This document shows, in pieces, positions 1-8,366 of a stretch of DNA of 34,439 bases. The position numbers were made by a program, and so were the translations under genes. The notes below the pieces were generated by a model. It worked only from the letters and a program-made list of their open reading frames with translations. It was not told the origin of the DNA and did no database searches. Numbering within the stretch: the stretch's first letter is position 1; every line of letters begins with the position of its first letter. This DNA comes from Methanobacteriota archaeon. Lineage in GTDB: Archaea; Thermoplasmatota; Poseidoniia; Poseidoniales; Poseidoniaceae. The stretch covers positions 1-34,439 of the forward strand of contig PAJM01000006.1 in NCBI GenBank assembly GCA_002706065.1, written 5' to 3'.

Positions 1-669
1 TTGAATCATGGTCCAAAAGGTGATTCAAGTATCGAACGTCGGGCAACACAGCGACCGTTCTTCAAGCCAGTGAGTTTGGAGCCACGCCTTGCTCGACTCG
101 CCGTGAACCTTGCATGCGGACCGCTTTCCGCAGGAGCATGCCTCGATCCGATGACCGGAACTGGTGGATTCACGATTGAAGCAATACTGAGCGGAAGAAA
201 CGCAAGAGGAATCGACCTTGATGAGGAAATGATTCTCGGGGCTCAATCGAACCTTGAATGGGCTGGTTCGGATGCACGGCCATTCACTGTTGGAGATGCG
301 ACCAACATCAAATCAAGCCTTCCAAAAGAGACAATAGGAGACTTTGCTGGTGTTGTTCTCGACCCACCCTATGGCCGAAATTCGCAAGGCTCGTTGAACC
401 ACCACGACCTGTTGGAGAAGACACTCATCAGCGCCAGAGAAGTCGTCGATGGAGGCCTTGTGTTGATTTTACCAACAGAGGCTCGCTCAGAGTTGTTGAA
501 TCGCCCACTCAAACCGAGTGAACGTCCATCGCTCAAACACTACACATGGAATACCATCGACGCAATGCTCGAAGATGCAAATTGGCATTACAAGAATGCC
601 TGGTACGTTTCGGTTCATGGCTCACTCGGGCGAGTTATTGTTCACGCAACAACCGTTCCTCAAGATTGA
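1..669 (+). CDS. tRNA (guanine-N2) methyltransferase, TrmG10/Trm11 type, 5' partial
   Basis: This is the C-terminal catalytic half of a class I SAM-dependent methyltransferase that probably forms N2-methyl- or dimethylguanosine at position 10 of tRNA. The SAM-binding motif DPMTGTGGF lies at visible residues 49-57, an acidic strand-end GIDLD at 70-74, and the catalytic DPPYGR at 121-126. That last motif is characteristic of N2-guanine RNA methyltransferases. The stretch ATQRPFFKP near residue 16 is typical of the linker just before the catalytic fold in TrmG10. Family members run about 330-350 residues with an N-terminal THUMP domain. Only 222 codons are visible and the frame is open to base 1, so the 5' end lies outside the window. 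The gene ends 5 nt before the convergent glutathione peroxidase. The alternative is another THUMP-class RNA methyltransferase. Confidence 0.82.
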   Translation: MNHGPKGDSSIERRATQRPFFKPVSLEPRLARLAVNLACGPLSAGACLDPMTGTGGFTIEAILSGRNARGIDLDEEMILGAQSNLEWAGSDARPFTVGDATNIKSSLPKETIGDFAGVVLDPPYGRNSQGSLNHHDLLEKTLISAREVVDGGLVLILPTEARSELLNRPLKPSERPSLKHYTWNTIDAMLEDANWHYKNAWYVSVHGSLGRVIVHATTVPQD

Positions 670-674
670 AGAGA

Positions 675-1130
675 TTACAGGGGCAATTCTGAAGGTTCTG
701 TGCGATGCGAAAAGCGCTCGACAGAACCATCCCCACGTACAATGAACTTGTTGAAATTCCACTTGATCGCTTCTCTTCCTTCATGATCTGGAACCTTGCA
801 GAGTTCAGCAAACAGAGGATGGCGATTGTCGCCGTTGACTTCGACTTTGGCCATCATTGGGAAGGTTACTCCGTATTTGGTTTCACAAAACGTTGCAATC
901 TCCTCGTGTGTACCTGGTTCTTGACCTCCAAACTGGTTGCACGGAAATCCGACAACGACCAATCCGTCGGATTGCTTCGCATCGTACAATGCTTGCATGC
1001 CTTCGTATTGCCGAGTAAATCCGCACGCGCTTGCAACGTTGACGATGAGATACGTGTTCCCACCGAGGTCGCGGAGTGTGGTTATGCGTCCTTCGATGGT
1101 CTCAATTTCAATGTCGAGTATATCGGTCAT
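675..1130 (-). CDS. Glutathione peroxidase family protein (probably thioredoxin-dependent)
   Basis: This 151-residue protein is a thiol peroxidase that reduces hydrogen peroxide or lipid hydroperoxides in the cytoplasm. The GPx signature NVASACGFT (residues 31-39) carries the peroxidatic Cys36 in place of selenocysteine. The active-site partners Gln70 (in FGGQEPG), Trp124 and Asn125 (in WNFNKF) are all present. A second cysteine, Cys82 in the segment FCETKYGVTFP, occupies the place of the resolving cysteine in thioredoxin-dependent members, so thioredoxin rather than glutathione is the likely reductant (inference). The start is the ATG at 1128-1130, directly before the conserved fold. An open frame continues upstream to 1253 without family similarity. 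It is divergent from cyclophilin. GPx is common in bacteria and eukaryotes but uncommon in archaea, suggesting acquisition from bacteria. Confidence 0.93.
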   Translation of the reverse strand: MTDILDIEIETIEGRITTLRDLGGNTYLIVNVASACGFTRQYEGMQALYDAKQSDGLVVVGFPCNQFGGQEPGTHEEIATFCETKYGVTFPMMAKVEVNGDNRHPLFAELCKVPDHEGREAIKWNFNKFIVRGDGSVERFSHRTEPSELPL

Positions 1131-1285
1131 TATTCTACAGATTAGCCATCTCTTCATGAAGGTGTGGTTGCAGTTTTGATACATATGGTGGCATGATTCT
1201 ATCTCCAATTTGACGTGTTTCTTCATCGCGACCCTGAAGATTGGAACAAGCAAATGCTCTTGAAGTGCGTTCGCGTGGTCGATTC

Positions 1286-1768
1286 ATGCACGTACTTATG
1301 GAGACATCAGCAGGAAACATTACCATCGAACTATTTCACGGAAGCGCGCCAGATACGGTAGCGAATTTTGTCAAACTCGTCAATGACGGATTCTACGACG
1401 GTCTCCATTTCCACCGGGTCATTCAAGATTTTATGATTCAGGGCGGATGTCCGCATTCGAAAGACCCAATGTCGCGACGAGCAGGTACTGGTGGACCGGG
1501 ATGGAAGATTCCTTGCGAACCATCAGCCCTTGGCCTCAAACACGACAAGCCAGGTATTCTCTCTATGGCAAATGCAGGAAAAAATACGGGCGGATCTCAA
1601 TTCTTCCTGACCACTGTTGCAACACCGTGGCTGAACGGAAACCACGCCGTATTTGGACAGGTTTCAGAAGGCATGGATGTTGTGCAATCGATTGAACGCT
1701 GCCAGAAACTCCCTGGCGACCGACCTGCACAACCACAGCAAATCATTCGCTGTTCCGTCGTTGAGTGA
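1286..1768 (+). CDS. Peptidyl-prolyl cis-trans isomerase, cyclophilin type
   Basis: This 160-residue protein should catalyse cis-trans isomerisation of proline peptide bonds during cytoplasmic protein folding; no signal peptide is visible. The cyclophilin core is complete: [15 protein letters not shown] holds the catalytic Arg and the Phe and Gln of the active site, followed by the [14 protein letters not shown] segment and the closing [10 protein letters not shown] segment. The short N-terminus beginning at [13 protein letters not shown] is typical of small prokaryotic cyclophilins. I chose the ATG at 1286; ATG 1298 is also possible. The frame is open upstream to 1241 with no similarity. The stop at 1766-1768 overlaps a GTG (1765) that could start the following asparaginase-like gene, so the two are probably co-transcribed. 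Confidence 0.95.
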   Translation: MHVLMETSAGNITIELFHGSAPDTVANFVKLVNDGFYDGLHFHRVIQDFMIQGGCPHSKDPMSRRAGTGGPGWKIPCEPSALGLKHDKPGILSMANAGKNTGGSQFFLTTVATPWLNGNHAVFGQVSEGMDVVQSIERCQKLPGDRPAQPQQIIRCSVVE

Positions 1769-1773
1769 AGACA

Positions 1774-2733
1774 ATGACCATTCTCGCCATCCATGGTGGG
1801 GCAGGCGGAGATGGTGAATGGCGAGGGTTGACCTCCCTCGACCCAGAGCGAATTCATTGCATGAATCACGTGCTTACATCAATTGGTGAGGCACTGGAAT
1901 CTGGCATTATCGACGCTTTAGAAGCTGTTACTCAGGCTGTTGAAACAATGGAAGATGAGCCGCTCTTCAACGCAGGTATTGGTTCGGTGTTGGATGAAAA
2001 CGGCACAGTCACGATGGATGCGTCTATCATGAACGGGGCAGATGGTGCCGCTGGTTCGGTTGTCAATGTACGTCGGATTCGCCATCCTATACGGGCTGCA
2101 AATTGCATTCTAAAACAAGGATGGCCCGTCATGCTCAACAGTGAAGCTGCTGATGAATTTGCAATTCGGAACGGCGTGGAAGAAGTTGAGCCGACGTGGC
2201 TTGTCACCGAATTACGCACGAAGCAGTGGAACCTTTGGAAGGAGAAGAATGCCCGACCAGGCGCAACCGATGAAGACGATTCTGTTCTGGATCATGACCT
2301 TGAAGGAATGGGGACAGTCGGGGCCGTCGCACTTGATAGCGAAGGAAATGTCGCTGCTGCAACCTCAACCGGAGGGATGACTGGTAAGCCAAACGGAAGA
2401 ATTGGCGACACACCGATTATTGGAGCAGGGACGTGGGCAGATGAACACATCGCCGTATCATGTACCGGGGTTGGAGAAGCGTTCATCCGAACCTGTGGCG
2501 CTCACCGTCTCGCAACAACACACAACTCTGGGCTCGGCCTTGACAAGGCCTGTGACGATCTCTTGAGCGCTGTTGAACCAATCGGAGGAAGAGGCGGTGT
2601 TATCGCAGTGACAGCAAGGGGTGAAGTCGCCACTCCATTCCAGACCATGCTCATGTATCGAGGCGTATGGAAACACGGGAAAATCACAATTGGAATCGGG
2701 CCAAATGATGTTGATTTGGATTCGATGGATTGA
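1774..2733 (+). CDS. iaaA: Isoaspartyl peptidase / L-asparaginase (Ntn hydrolase, asparaginase type 2)
   Basis: This 319-residue enzyme belongs to the N-terminal-nucleophile hydrolases that cleave isoaspartyl dipeptides and asparagine. The precursor is expected to self-cleave before the threonine of GTVGAVALD, here Thr181, making alpha and beta subunits. The substrate-binding stretches STGGMTGKPNGRIGD and the GAGTWAD segment follow at the usual spacing, and the N-terminal IHGGAGG motif is intact. Its length matches the family (about 310-320). The start is either the ATG at 1774 or the GTG at 1765, which overlaps the cyclophilin stop. It probably repairs or degrades isoaspartyl-damaged peptides. 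The pairing with cyclophilin suggests a protein-maintenance operon, which is inference. Confidence 0.93.
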   Translation: MTILAIHGGAGGDGEWRGLTSLDPERIHCMNHVLTSIGEALESGIIDALEAVTQAVETMEDEPLFNAGIGSVLDENGTVTMDASIMNGADGAAGSVVNVRRIRHPIRAANCILKQGWPVMLNSEAADEFAIRNGVEEVEPTWLVTELRTKQWNLWKEKNARPGATDEDDSVLDHDLEGMGTVGAVALDSEGNVAAATSTGGMTGKPNGRIGDTPIIGAGTWADEHIAVSCTGVGEAFIRTCGAHRLATTHNSGLGLDKACDDLLSAVEPIGGRGGVIAVTARGEVATPFQTMLMYRGVWKHGKITIGIGPNDVDLDSMD

Positions 2734-2759
2734 TAATCGAGCGATGAGACGGTATCACC

Positions 2760-3023
2760 ATGGGAAATGACCGAACCTTGTCAAAGGCTCGCAAAATCGC
2801 ACAGCGCCTTGCTGGACAAATTGAAAAGTTGAGCGACGCACTCGAAGACCTTGAATTGGAGTTTGCGATGCTTATGAAGACCATCGATAAGATGGAATCC
2901 AAGCAAAATACATCCCGTGATGTCAAAATCGATGTATCTGTGAAGGTCGACGAAGAGGATGAAAACGACTTTGACGTCACCAACACTTCTGCGCCTACGG
3001 TTAAGGGTCGACGTAAATTCTGA
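2760..3023 (+). CDS. Small coiled-coil protein, unknown
   Basis: I do not recognise this 87-residue protein. Residues 1-50 are basic then amphipathic, with a heptad-like pattern (KARKIAQRLAGQIEKLSDALEDLELE) that predicts a coiled coil. Residues 60-75 are strongly acidic (DEEDENDF) and the end is basic (KGRRKF). No cysteine, signal peptide or membrane segment is seen. The start ATG lies 26 nt after the asparaginase stop and has no strong SD motif. The stop at 3021-3023 abuts the stop of the convergent membrane protein with no spacer. Codon use and composition resemble the neighbours, so the gene is likely real. It could act as an oligomerising adaptor, but no function can be assigned. Confidence 0.7.
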   Translation: MGNDRTLSKARKIAQRLAGQIEKLSDALEDLELEFAMLMKTIDKMESKQNTSRDVKIDVSVKVDEEDENDFDVTNTSAPTVKGRRKF

Positions 3024-3410
3024 TTATTCCGAAGCATCCAACCCTCGGGACTTGCGTACTTCGATGAATGAACGAACGCAGAGGAACGTGTAGATCGATC
3101 CTGTAGCAAAGAGCATCAGCATCGAGGTTGACGCATAGTTCAGGCCGTCGGACATAACCATGAAGAAACGAGTTCCCCCCAGTGCTGCAAGGAGACCGAA
3201 CGTTACGGCAACATGCATCCATAATTTGCGATTCGCTTCAGGCGTTTTTGCCATCTCTCCAGAGACCAACAGAGGCAATCCAAACAGTGCTGGAGCGAAT
3301 GAGGAAATCGATTGTGCCTCGGAAATCCACGTGACAATTAACCCCCACAGGGTAAGGGCAATACCATATGCAGTCGTCATGTTTGGCATAAAATTCGATT
3401 CTTCTTCCAT
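3024..3410 (-). CDS. Small multi-pass membrane protein, unknown
   Basis: This 128-residue protein has about four hydrophobic segments: roughly residues 13-30, 38-50, 67-85 and 92-112. Loops are short and the C-terminus is charged ([12 protein letters not shown]) and probably cytoplasmic. I do not recognise a family. A second possible start (MPNMTTAYG) lies seven residues in. The ATG at 3408-3410 is supported by a TATA-like sequence about 24 nt upstream. It is divergent from the RHH-fumarase gene, with separate promoter-like boxes in the 93 nt between them. A transporter accessory or respiratory-chain-associated role is possible but nothing proves it. Confidence 0.75.
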   Translation of the reverse strand: MEEESNFMPNMTTAYGIALTLWGLIVTWISEAQSISSFAPALFGLPLLVSGEMAKTPEANRKLWMHVAVTFGLLAALGGTRFFMVMSDGLNYASTSMLMLFATGSIYTFLCVRSFIEVRKSRGLDASE

Positions 3411-3430
3411 AGTCGTTCCATGCAGAGGAG

Positions 3431-3438
3431 GTTTATCA
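3431..3438 (-). promoter_or_regulatory. TATA-like box for the 3410 membrane-protein gene
   Basis: On the minus strand the sequence reads TGATAAAC, centred about 24 nt upstream of the ATG at 3410. The spacing would place transcription start at or next to the ATG, giving a leaderless mRNA. It is a weak match, supported by the same arrangement at 3474, 6755, 13330 and 13658. Confidence 0.35.
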
Positions 3439-3473
3439 GTTCAATTCATGCCCTAGAATCCCATTTGGTTTGG

Positions 3474-3481
3474 TTTAATAA
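3474..3481 (+). promoter_or_regulatory. TATA-like box for the RHH-fumarase gene
   Basis: TTTAATAA is centred 26 nt upstream of the ATG at 3504, the usual distance between an archaeal TATA box and the transcription start. Transcription would begin at the ATG, making a leaderless mRNA. This supports the start codon that includes the N-terminal RHH domain. Confidence 0.5.
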
Positions 3482-3503
3482 CGGCCGATTGCAGTTAATA
3501 ATC

Positions 3504-5099
3504 ATGGCCAAACACAACGTTGGAGACCGCCGAATTGTCTCCGTCAGCATACCCGAGGATGTTGCTCAAGAACTCGATCGCTGGACGGGTGGTGGTAAAA
3601 ACAACGGGCGTAGCGCATGGATTGTTCAAGCCGTCAAGAACCGATTGAACGACAAAAGCACTTACCATGAACGCAGTAGGGAGGCGAGACCACGCTCGCC
3701 TAAGTCCGATCAGGAATACCGAATCGAGACCGACACAATGGGTGAAATGCAGGTGCCAAGCGACACCTATTATGGCTGTCAAACCGCACGTTCGTTGGTA
3801 AACTTTGACATCGGGGATGACGTTATGCCTCGTCCATTGATTCGTGCATTTGGAATTCTAAAGGTTGCAGCTGCGCGCTCAAATCGAGACCTAGGCATTC
3901 TTGACCGAGAAGTAGCAGATTGGATTGTTGATGCTGGCGAAGAAGTCATGCATGGGGATTTGGATGCACATTTCCCACTCCGAATTTGGCAAACAGGCTC
4001 TGGGACACAGACCAACATGAACACCAACGAAGTCATCGCCAACCGAGCAATCGAATTCGCAGGAGGTGTTCTTGGAAGCAAATCACCTGTCCATCCCAAC
4101 GATCACGTCAACAAAGGTCAATCTTCCAACGACACCTTTCCCACCGCTATGCACATTGCTGCTGCTGAAGAAATTGAACATCGCCTCCTGAAATCCGTTC
4201 GGGGTTTGAAACAGAAGTTGCGCTCAAAGCAAAAGCAATTCAATGATATTGTCAAAATTGGTCGCACGCATCTGATGGATGCCACTCCTTTGACGCTTGG
4301 TCAGGAATTCAGTGGATACGTCCACATGCTCGAAGCAGATGTTCGTCGTATTGAATTCGCCCAGAAGGATTTGTTCGAACTTGCTCTGGGAGGAACTGCG
4401 GTCGGAACAGGATTGAATTCGCACCCAGAATTTGCCGAAATGGTAGCGAAGAAAATAGCAGATCGAACGCAACTTCCGTTCGTAAGTGCCGAAAACAAGT
4501 TTGCTCAATTGGCTGCGCATGATGCGATTGTAGCTGCGAGTGGGGCCCTCAACACACTTGCTGCGAGTCTGATGAAAATTGCCAACGATATGCGATGGCT
4601 TGGGTCAGGCCCACGATGTGGTGTCGGTGAACTGTCACTTCCTGCAAACGAACCGGGGAGTTCAATCATGCCTGGGAAAGTCAATCCGACTCAGTCCGAA
4701 GCGTTGACGATGGTTTGCTGCCAGGTGATGGGGAATCACACCGCTATTACAATCGGAGGAAGCCAAGGGAACTTTGAACTGAACGTGTTCAAACCGATGA
4801 TGATCTACAATCTCCTGCACAGCATCCGATTACTCAGCGATGCATGTGTTGCCTTTGGCGAGCGATGCATCGAGGGCTTGGAAGCAAACGAAGACAACAT
4901 CCAGAAGCATCTTGATAATTCCTTGATGCTGGTCACTGCTCTCAACAATCACATCGGATACGATAAGGCTGCAAAGATTGCAAAGAATGCCCATGAAAAC
5001 GGTCTCACATTGCGGGAAAGTGCGATTGGTCTTGGCCTATTGACGAACAAACAGTTCGATGATTGGGTCCGCCCAGAAGAAATGACGCGTCCAAAGTGA
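3504..5099 (+). CDS. fumC: Class II fumarate hydratase with N-terminal ribbon-helix-helix domain
   Basis: This 531-residue protein has two parts. Residues about 75-531 form a complete class II fumarase, which interconverts fumarate and malate in the TCA cycle. It shows the start motif [15 protein letters not shown], the [10 protein letters not shown] motif with catalytic His256, and the signature [11 protein letters not shown] at 385-395 with the catalytic serine. Residues about 9-49 look like a MetJ/Arc/CopG RHH fold: a strand ([12 protein letters not shown]), a helix (AQELDRW), a GGGKNNGRS turn and a second helix ([11 protein letters not shown]). E. coli FumC is 467 residues, so the enzyme is shifted by about 68 residues. 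The linker (50-74) is polar and has no Met. A TATA-like box 26 nt upstream of ATG 3504 supports this start. The RHH domain may bind DNA or simply assist oligomerisation. Confidence 0.93.
   Translation: MAKHNVGDRRIVSVSIPEDVAQELDRWTGGGKNNGRSAWIVQAVKNRLNDKSTYHERSREARPRSPKSDQEYRIETDTMGEMQVPSDTYYGCQTARSLVNFDIGDDVMPRPLIRAFGILKVAAARSNRDLGILDREVADWIVDAGEEVMHGDLDAHFPLRIWQTGSGTQTNMNTNEVIANRAIEFAGGVLGSKSPVHPNDHVNKGQSSNDTFPTAMHIAAAEEIEHRLLKSVRGLKQKLRSKQKQFNDIVKIGRTHLMDATPLTLGQEFSGYVHMLEADVRRIEFAQKDLFELALGGTAVGTGLNSHPEFAEMVAKKIADRTQLPFVSAENKFAQLAAHDAIVAASGALNTLAASLMKIANDMRWLGSGPRCGVGELSLPANEPGSSIMPGKVNPTQSEALTMVCCQVMGNHTAITIGGSQGNFELNVFKPMMIYNLLHSIRLLSDACVAFGERCIEGLEANEDNIQKHLDNSLMLVTALNNHIGYDKAAKIAKNAHENGLTLRESAIGLGLLTNKQFDDWVRPEEMTRPK
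3682..3701 (+). repeat. 7-bp inverted repeat in the RHH-fumarase linker
   Basis: AGGCGAG at 3682-3688 and CTCGCCT at 3695-3701 are perfect inverted repeats around a 6-nt loop. They lie exactly in the segment coding the linker between the RHH and fumarase domains. The GC-rich stem could form an mRNA hairpin or serve as a two-fold DNA site. The function is unknown and it may be chance. Confidence 0.5.
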
Positions 5100-5102
5100 A
5101 CG

Positions 5103-6734
5103 TCAAAGTTTCATTTGGGAAGCAAGAGATTTCCCTTGGCCGAGGATGCTTGTAACATGATTGAATGTGTCTCGGTCGATTTGCTTCTTTTCTTCAGGTC
5201 GCTTTGCAAGGGTTCGCAACGTCATTGCAAGTCGATGGTTGCCTGCGAAGGCATCCTTATGCCGTTCAAAATAAGCCCAATACATCGGTGAAACCGGACA
5301 GGTTTTCGCTGGGTGGAATTCACATGAAGAGCAAAAATCGCCCATTTTCTTGATGTAAGGAGAACCAGAAACGTACGGTTTCGTCATCATAGCATCGCCG
5401 AGGGCGAAGGTCCCCATGCCGAGAACGTTCGGCTCAACAACCCAATCGAAAGCATCGATGAAGGCGGCATGGAACCAATCGGTAAGTTGTCGTGGTTCAA
5501 TATCCATCAATTGGGCAAGATTGCTCAAAACCATCAATCGAGGGATGTGATGAGTCCATGCCTCATCCATGACGCTTTCAACTGCCCAGTCAAGGCAATC
5601 CATTCCTGAAGGTTGACCCCAATAGGCCATCGGTAACGATCTGTTTTGCTTGAGATGGTTCGGATGGCTGGCTTGATCATGTTCCAATTCAATCGGCCAA
5701 CCTGCGGCTCGATTTGGAGGAGTGGTGGTCTCAACCTCAAGCCGGTTGAAACCGTCCGTCACTTCGTGCACATGGTGAACATACTCTCTCCAAATCATTT
5801 GTCGGAGGTAGCCTTCTTTCGAATTAAGAGGTGCTTCAGCAGCAACGACAACATCGATGACCTCCTGAGGAAGCACTCGATGAATGTTGACGGAAGAGGC
5901 GAGGCGAGAATGGAAAAGGCCTCTGCTGTCCTTTGTCATCGCATCTTCATAGGGGCCGAACAGTTGGAGAATATCGGAGAGGAAGTCGAGTGCCCTTCGA
6001 TGGTCAGCATAACTTGTTGGTAGATGATTCAATCGTGCATCGCCTGGGTGCTCAGCGAATTGATGATTGATGAATTCAATGACCTCATCGTCGATTTCAT
6101 CCATTTCAAAGGAAGGGGAGACAGGAAGCGGATGCTCTCCCTTCCACGGTTGGCGGTTGTCCGCATCATGACTGAACTTTCCACCAACTGGAGAGTCGCC
6201 CTCCATGAGCCATCCTTTCTCCTTACGAACTCGTCGATAAAACCGGTCCATTCGGAATGGAGGCTCGAACCCGACCGTTTCTGTAAACCACGCTTGAGGT
6301 GTCAGCCAGCCCGAATGTGGATGTTCAACAATTGAACCATTTTCGATGAGAGGAGCAAGTGTTGTTCTCAATTCTCGCTCGGCCGCACGTAACATGTTGA
6401 TGGTTCCAAATTCCTTGGTCAAATCCCGCAACGGTTCATCGTATTGTCCGTCCGTTACAACATAAGCAACAGGGATGTCCTTGCTCTGTGTTTCTAAAGC
6501 AAAGTGTCGCATGTTGGAAAGAATATAACAGAGTTTTTGTTTGTGATACGGACGGCGTTTTGCTTGTTTCTCACTCTCGACGAGAACAATTCCTACAGAA
6601 TCATGAACAGGCAGCAAATCAAGGTTGAGTTGATCGTACGGAAGGTACCACCACGATTGGGCATCCGCTGGACGAGGCTTCCTAATCTGAGAGAAAAAAA
6701 TCTCAGAGCCCAACCCAGTAAATGACCAGCCCAT
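5103..6734 (-). CDS. phrB: FeS-type photolyase/cryptochrome (deoxyribodipyrimidine photolyase-related protein)
   Basis: This 543-residue flavoprotein belongs to the DPRP / FeS-BCP branch, whose members repair (6-4) photoproducts or act as light sensors, binding FAD, a lumazine-type antenna and a [4Fe-4S] cluster. Visible hallmarks are KRRPYHKQKL followed by LSNMRHFA near the N-terminus, HHIPRLMVLSN in the FAD-binding half, and cysteines at 380, 468, 471 and 479. The 380-to-468 spacing of 88 equals that of the cluster cysteines of Agrobacterium PhrB as I recall them (350, 438). The family's C-terminal LAGNPR-like stretch appears as FAGNHRLAM. I chose the ATG at 6734 because a TATA-like box lies about 25 nt upstream; an in-frame TTG at 6779 would add 15 residues. 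Repair or signalling role cannot be told from sequence. Confidence 0.9.
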   Translation of the reverse strand: MGWSFTGLGSEIFFSQIRKPRPADAQSWWYLPYDQLNLDLLPVHDSVGIVLVESEKQAKRRPYHKQKLCYILSNMRHFALETQSKDIPVAYVVTDGQYDEPLRDLTKEFGTINMLRAAERELRTTLAPLIENGSIVEHPHSGWLTPQAWFTETVGFEPPFRMDRFYRRVRKEKGWLMEGDSPVGGKFSHDADNRQPWKGEHPLPVSPSFEMDEIDDEVIEFINHQFAEHPGDARLNHLPTSYADHRRALDFLSDILQLFGPYEDAMTKDSRGLFHSRLASSVNIHRVLPQEVIDVVVAAEAPLNSKEGYLRQMIWREYVHHVHEVTDGFNRLEVETTTPPNRAAGWPIELEHDQASHPNHLKQNRSLPMAYWGQPSGMDCLDWAVESVMDEAWTHHIPRLMVLSNLAQLMDIEPRQLTDWFHAAFIDAFDWVVEPNVLGMGTFALGDAMMTKPYVSGSPYIKKMGDFCSSCEFHPAKTCPVSPMYWAYFERHKDAFAGNHRLAMTLRTLAKRPEEKKQIDRDTFNHVTSILGQGKSLASQMKL

Positions 6735-6754
6735 GGCATTATCCGAATGCCTGA

Positions 6755-6762
6755 TGATATAA
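6755..6762 (-). promoter_or_regulatory. TATA-like box for the photolyase gene
   Basis: On the minus strand the sequence reads TTATATCA, preceded by a G-rich stretch, and is centred about 25 nt upstream of the ATG at 6734. It lies inside the longer TTG-started frame, so it argues for the shorter start and a leaderless transcript. Confidence 0.5.
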
Positions 6763-6822
6763 CCCCCTGTTTCAATCAACCAAATCGGTTAGATTCATGA
6801 TTTGGGTCCGTGTGGTCGTACC

Positions 6823-7560
6823 ATGGAGGTGATGCTCATCTTGTTCGGCATGGTTGCAACCCTTCTCGCCGCAGCACTCACCGTTCCTGCTGGATTTGGG
6901 CTTGCGACGATGTTAACCCCGATTATGCTCATATGGCTTGACCCGCATCTTGCTATTGCAGCAGTCGCTGTCGTTCATGCTGCACACAACGGTTGGAAAC
7001 TTCTCCTCCTGAAAGGAGATGTCGACTTGTCAGCGGTCAAGCGCTACGGTTGGGCGATGGTTCTCGGCGCACTTATCGGAGCCTCACTCAGTACGACCAT
7101 CAACCAAAAACCACTTCTCATCGTTGTTGGGTTCGCATTGATTCTCCTACCCCTTCTCTCTATTTCCGAACGATGGACACGGTATCGATTACCAGAAGCT
7201 GAGGACCGATGGGGCGGTTTTGGATCCGGATTTATGGGCGGATTAACCGGGCACCAAGGCGCATTGCGAGCAATGTTCCTTCAAAGGCGATTGCCAGACA
7301 AGACTGCCTATGCTGCTACTGCAGCTCTCCTTGCGTTAACGGTGGATCTTTCACGGTTACCCGTCTATTTGGTCTCAGATGGAGAAGCGCTCTTCACCTT
7401 CCTGCCCTTGGTTGGAGGGTCGGTCCTGTCAGCCATCGTTGGGGTTCATCTTGGAAAACGTTGGCTTGTGCGATGGAAGAAATCCCACATCAGTACAATG
7501 ATTACAATCGGCATCATCGTTTCTGGAATGTTCTACGTCGTGAAAGGTTTCAGGATGTAA
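6823..7560 (+). CDS. TauE/SafE (TSUP) family membrane transporter
   Basis: This 245-residue integral membrane protein has about eight hydrophobic segments in two halves. The second half opens with GFGSGFMGGLTGHQGALRAMFL, which matches the conserved glycine-rich motif of the TSUP family. Family members export sulfite, sulfoacetate or other organosulfur anions, or take up sulfate-like ions; the substrate here is unknown. Typical length is about 250. The ATG at 6823 is used because the frame upstream to 6802 opens only with TTG. It is divergent from the photolyase gene (88 nt between starts). Its last 11 bases overlap the 3' end of the convergent exonuclease III gene. Confidence 0.87.
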   Translation: MEVMLILFGMVATLLAAALTVPAGFGLATMLTPIMLIWLDPHLAIAAVAVVHAAHNGWKLLLLKGDVDLSAVKRYGWAMVLGALIGASLSTTINQKPLLIVVGFALILLPLLSISERWTRYRLPEAEDRWGGFGSGFMGGLTGHQGALRAMFLQRRLPDKTAYAATAALLALTVDLSRLPVYLVSDGEALFTFLPLVGGSVLSAIVGVHLGKRWLVRWKKSHISTMITIGIIVSGMFYVVKGFRM

Positions 7561-8341
7561 CGCTGTCACTCAAATCAAGAATCACTGGCGCATGATCAGA
7601 GATATCGATTCCACCTTGCCTGTCAATTCGGATGGATTCGATAAAGGGCATCAGTGCTTCATTCGCGAGCATGTAGTCAATGCGCCAGCCACGATCCTTT
7701 GCCCGCGCTTGACCTCGATTCGACCACCACGAATACAACTTCACTCCCGGACCAACATGTTCACGAAACAAATCATGCCATCCATCTGCAAGCAACTCTG
7801 TGAACCAATCTCGCTCTTGTGGAAGAAATCCACTCGATTTTGCATTCCCTTTCGGGTTCCAAATGTCGTCTTCCGTGTGTGCTATGTTCAGGTCACCGAC
7901 GACCAACACGGGTTGTTTGCTCTCCAAATACGGCTTGAGCCACGTTCGCCATTCTCGCATCCACTCTTCCTTGAACACCTGGCGTTCATCCTTATTGGAA
8001 CCACTTGGGAGATAGGTGTTGATGCACGTCAACGCCCCATGCTTCGTCACCAACACACGGCCTTCTGAATCCGAGGGGTCGAGCCGTCCCCCTTTGCCTC
8101 GTTGGAGTTCATTCATTTCAGTGCTGGAAAGTGTTGCAACACCCGAATACCCCTTTTTTTCAGCAGGATGAAGAATGGCCCGGTGCGTTTCAGGCCAGTT
8201 CCAACCTTTTGGGAACTGCTCTTCGAGAACCCGCGTTTCTTGCAACATCCAAATGTCAGCATCAACGTCGGCAAACCAATCATCTATTCCTTTACGAATG
8301 GCGGCTCGCAATCCATTTACGTTCCATGTGACGATGCGCAT
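7550..8341 (-). CDS. xthA: Exodeoxyribonuclease III / AP endonuclease
   Basis: This 263-residue enzyme of the exonuclease-endonuclease-phosphatase fold should cut DNA at abasic sites and remove 3' blocking groups in base-excision repair. The metal and catalytic motifs are complete: TWNVNGLRAA (Asn7), LQETRV (Glu), GDLNIAH (Asp and Asn), the RIDYML segment and the final SDHAPV with the catalytic His. Length fits the family (about 255-270). The ATG at 8339-8341 begins the conserved MRIVTWN; upstream frame has no similarity. It lies 25 nt downstream of the flavoprotein gene on the same strand and probably shares its transcript. Together with the nearby photolyase it suggests a local DNA-damage group (inference). 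Confidence 0.95.
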   Translation of the reverse strand: MRIVTWNVNGLRAAIRKGIDDWFADVDADIWMLQETRVLEEQFPKGWNWPETHRAILHPAEKKGYSGVATLSSTEMNELQRGKGGRLDPSDSEGRVLVTKHGALTCINTYLPSGSNKDERQVFKEEWMREWRTWLKPYLESKQPVLVVGDLNIAHTEDDIWNPKGNAKSSGFLPQERDWFTELLADGWHDLFREHVGPGVKLYSWWSNRGQARAKDRGWRIDYMLANEALMPFIESIRIDRQGGIDISDHAPVILDLSDSVTS

Positions 8342-8366
8342 GATGCTTGGACATCTCCGAGGTTCT

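Noticed and set aside
705-1145. 146-codon plus-strand open frame
   Set aside because: It is antisense to the glutathione peroxidase, has no recognisable motif, and the minus-strand gene explains the sequence.
4224-4520. 98-codon minus-strand frame inside fumarase
   Set aside because: It has no domain pattern and overlaps the catalytic region of a confidently identified enzyme on the other strand.
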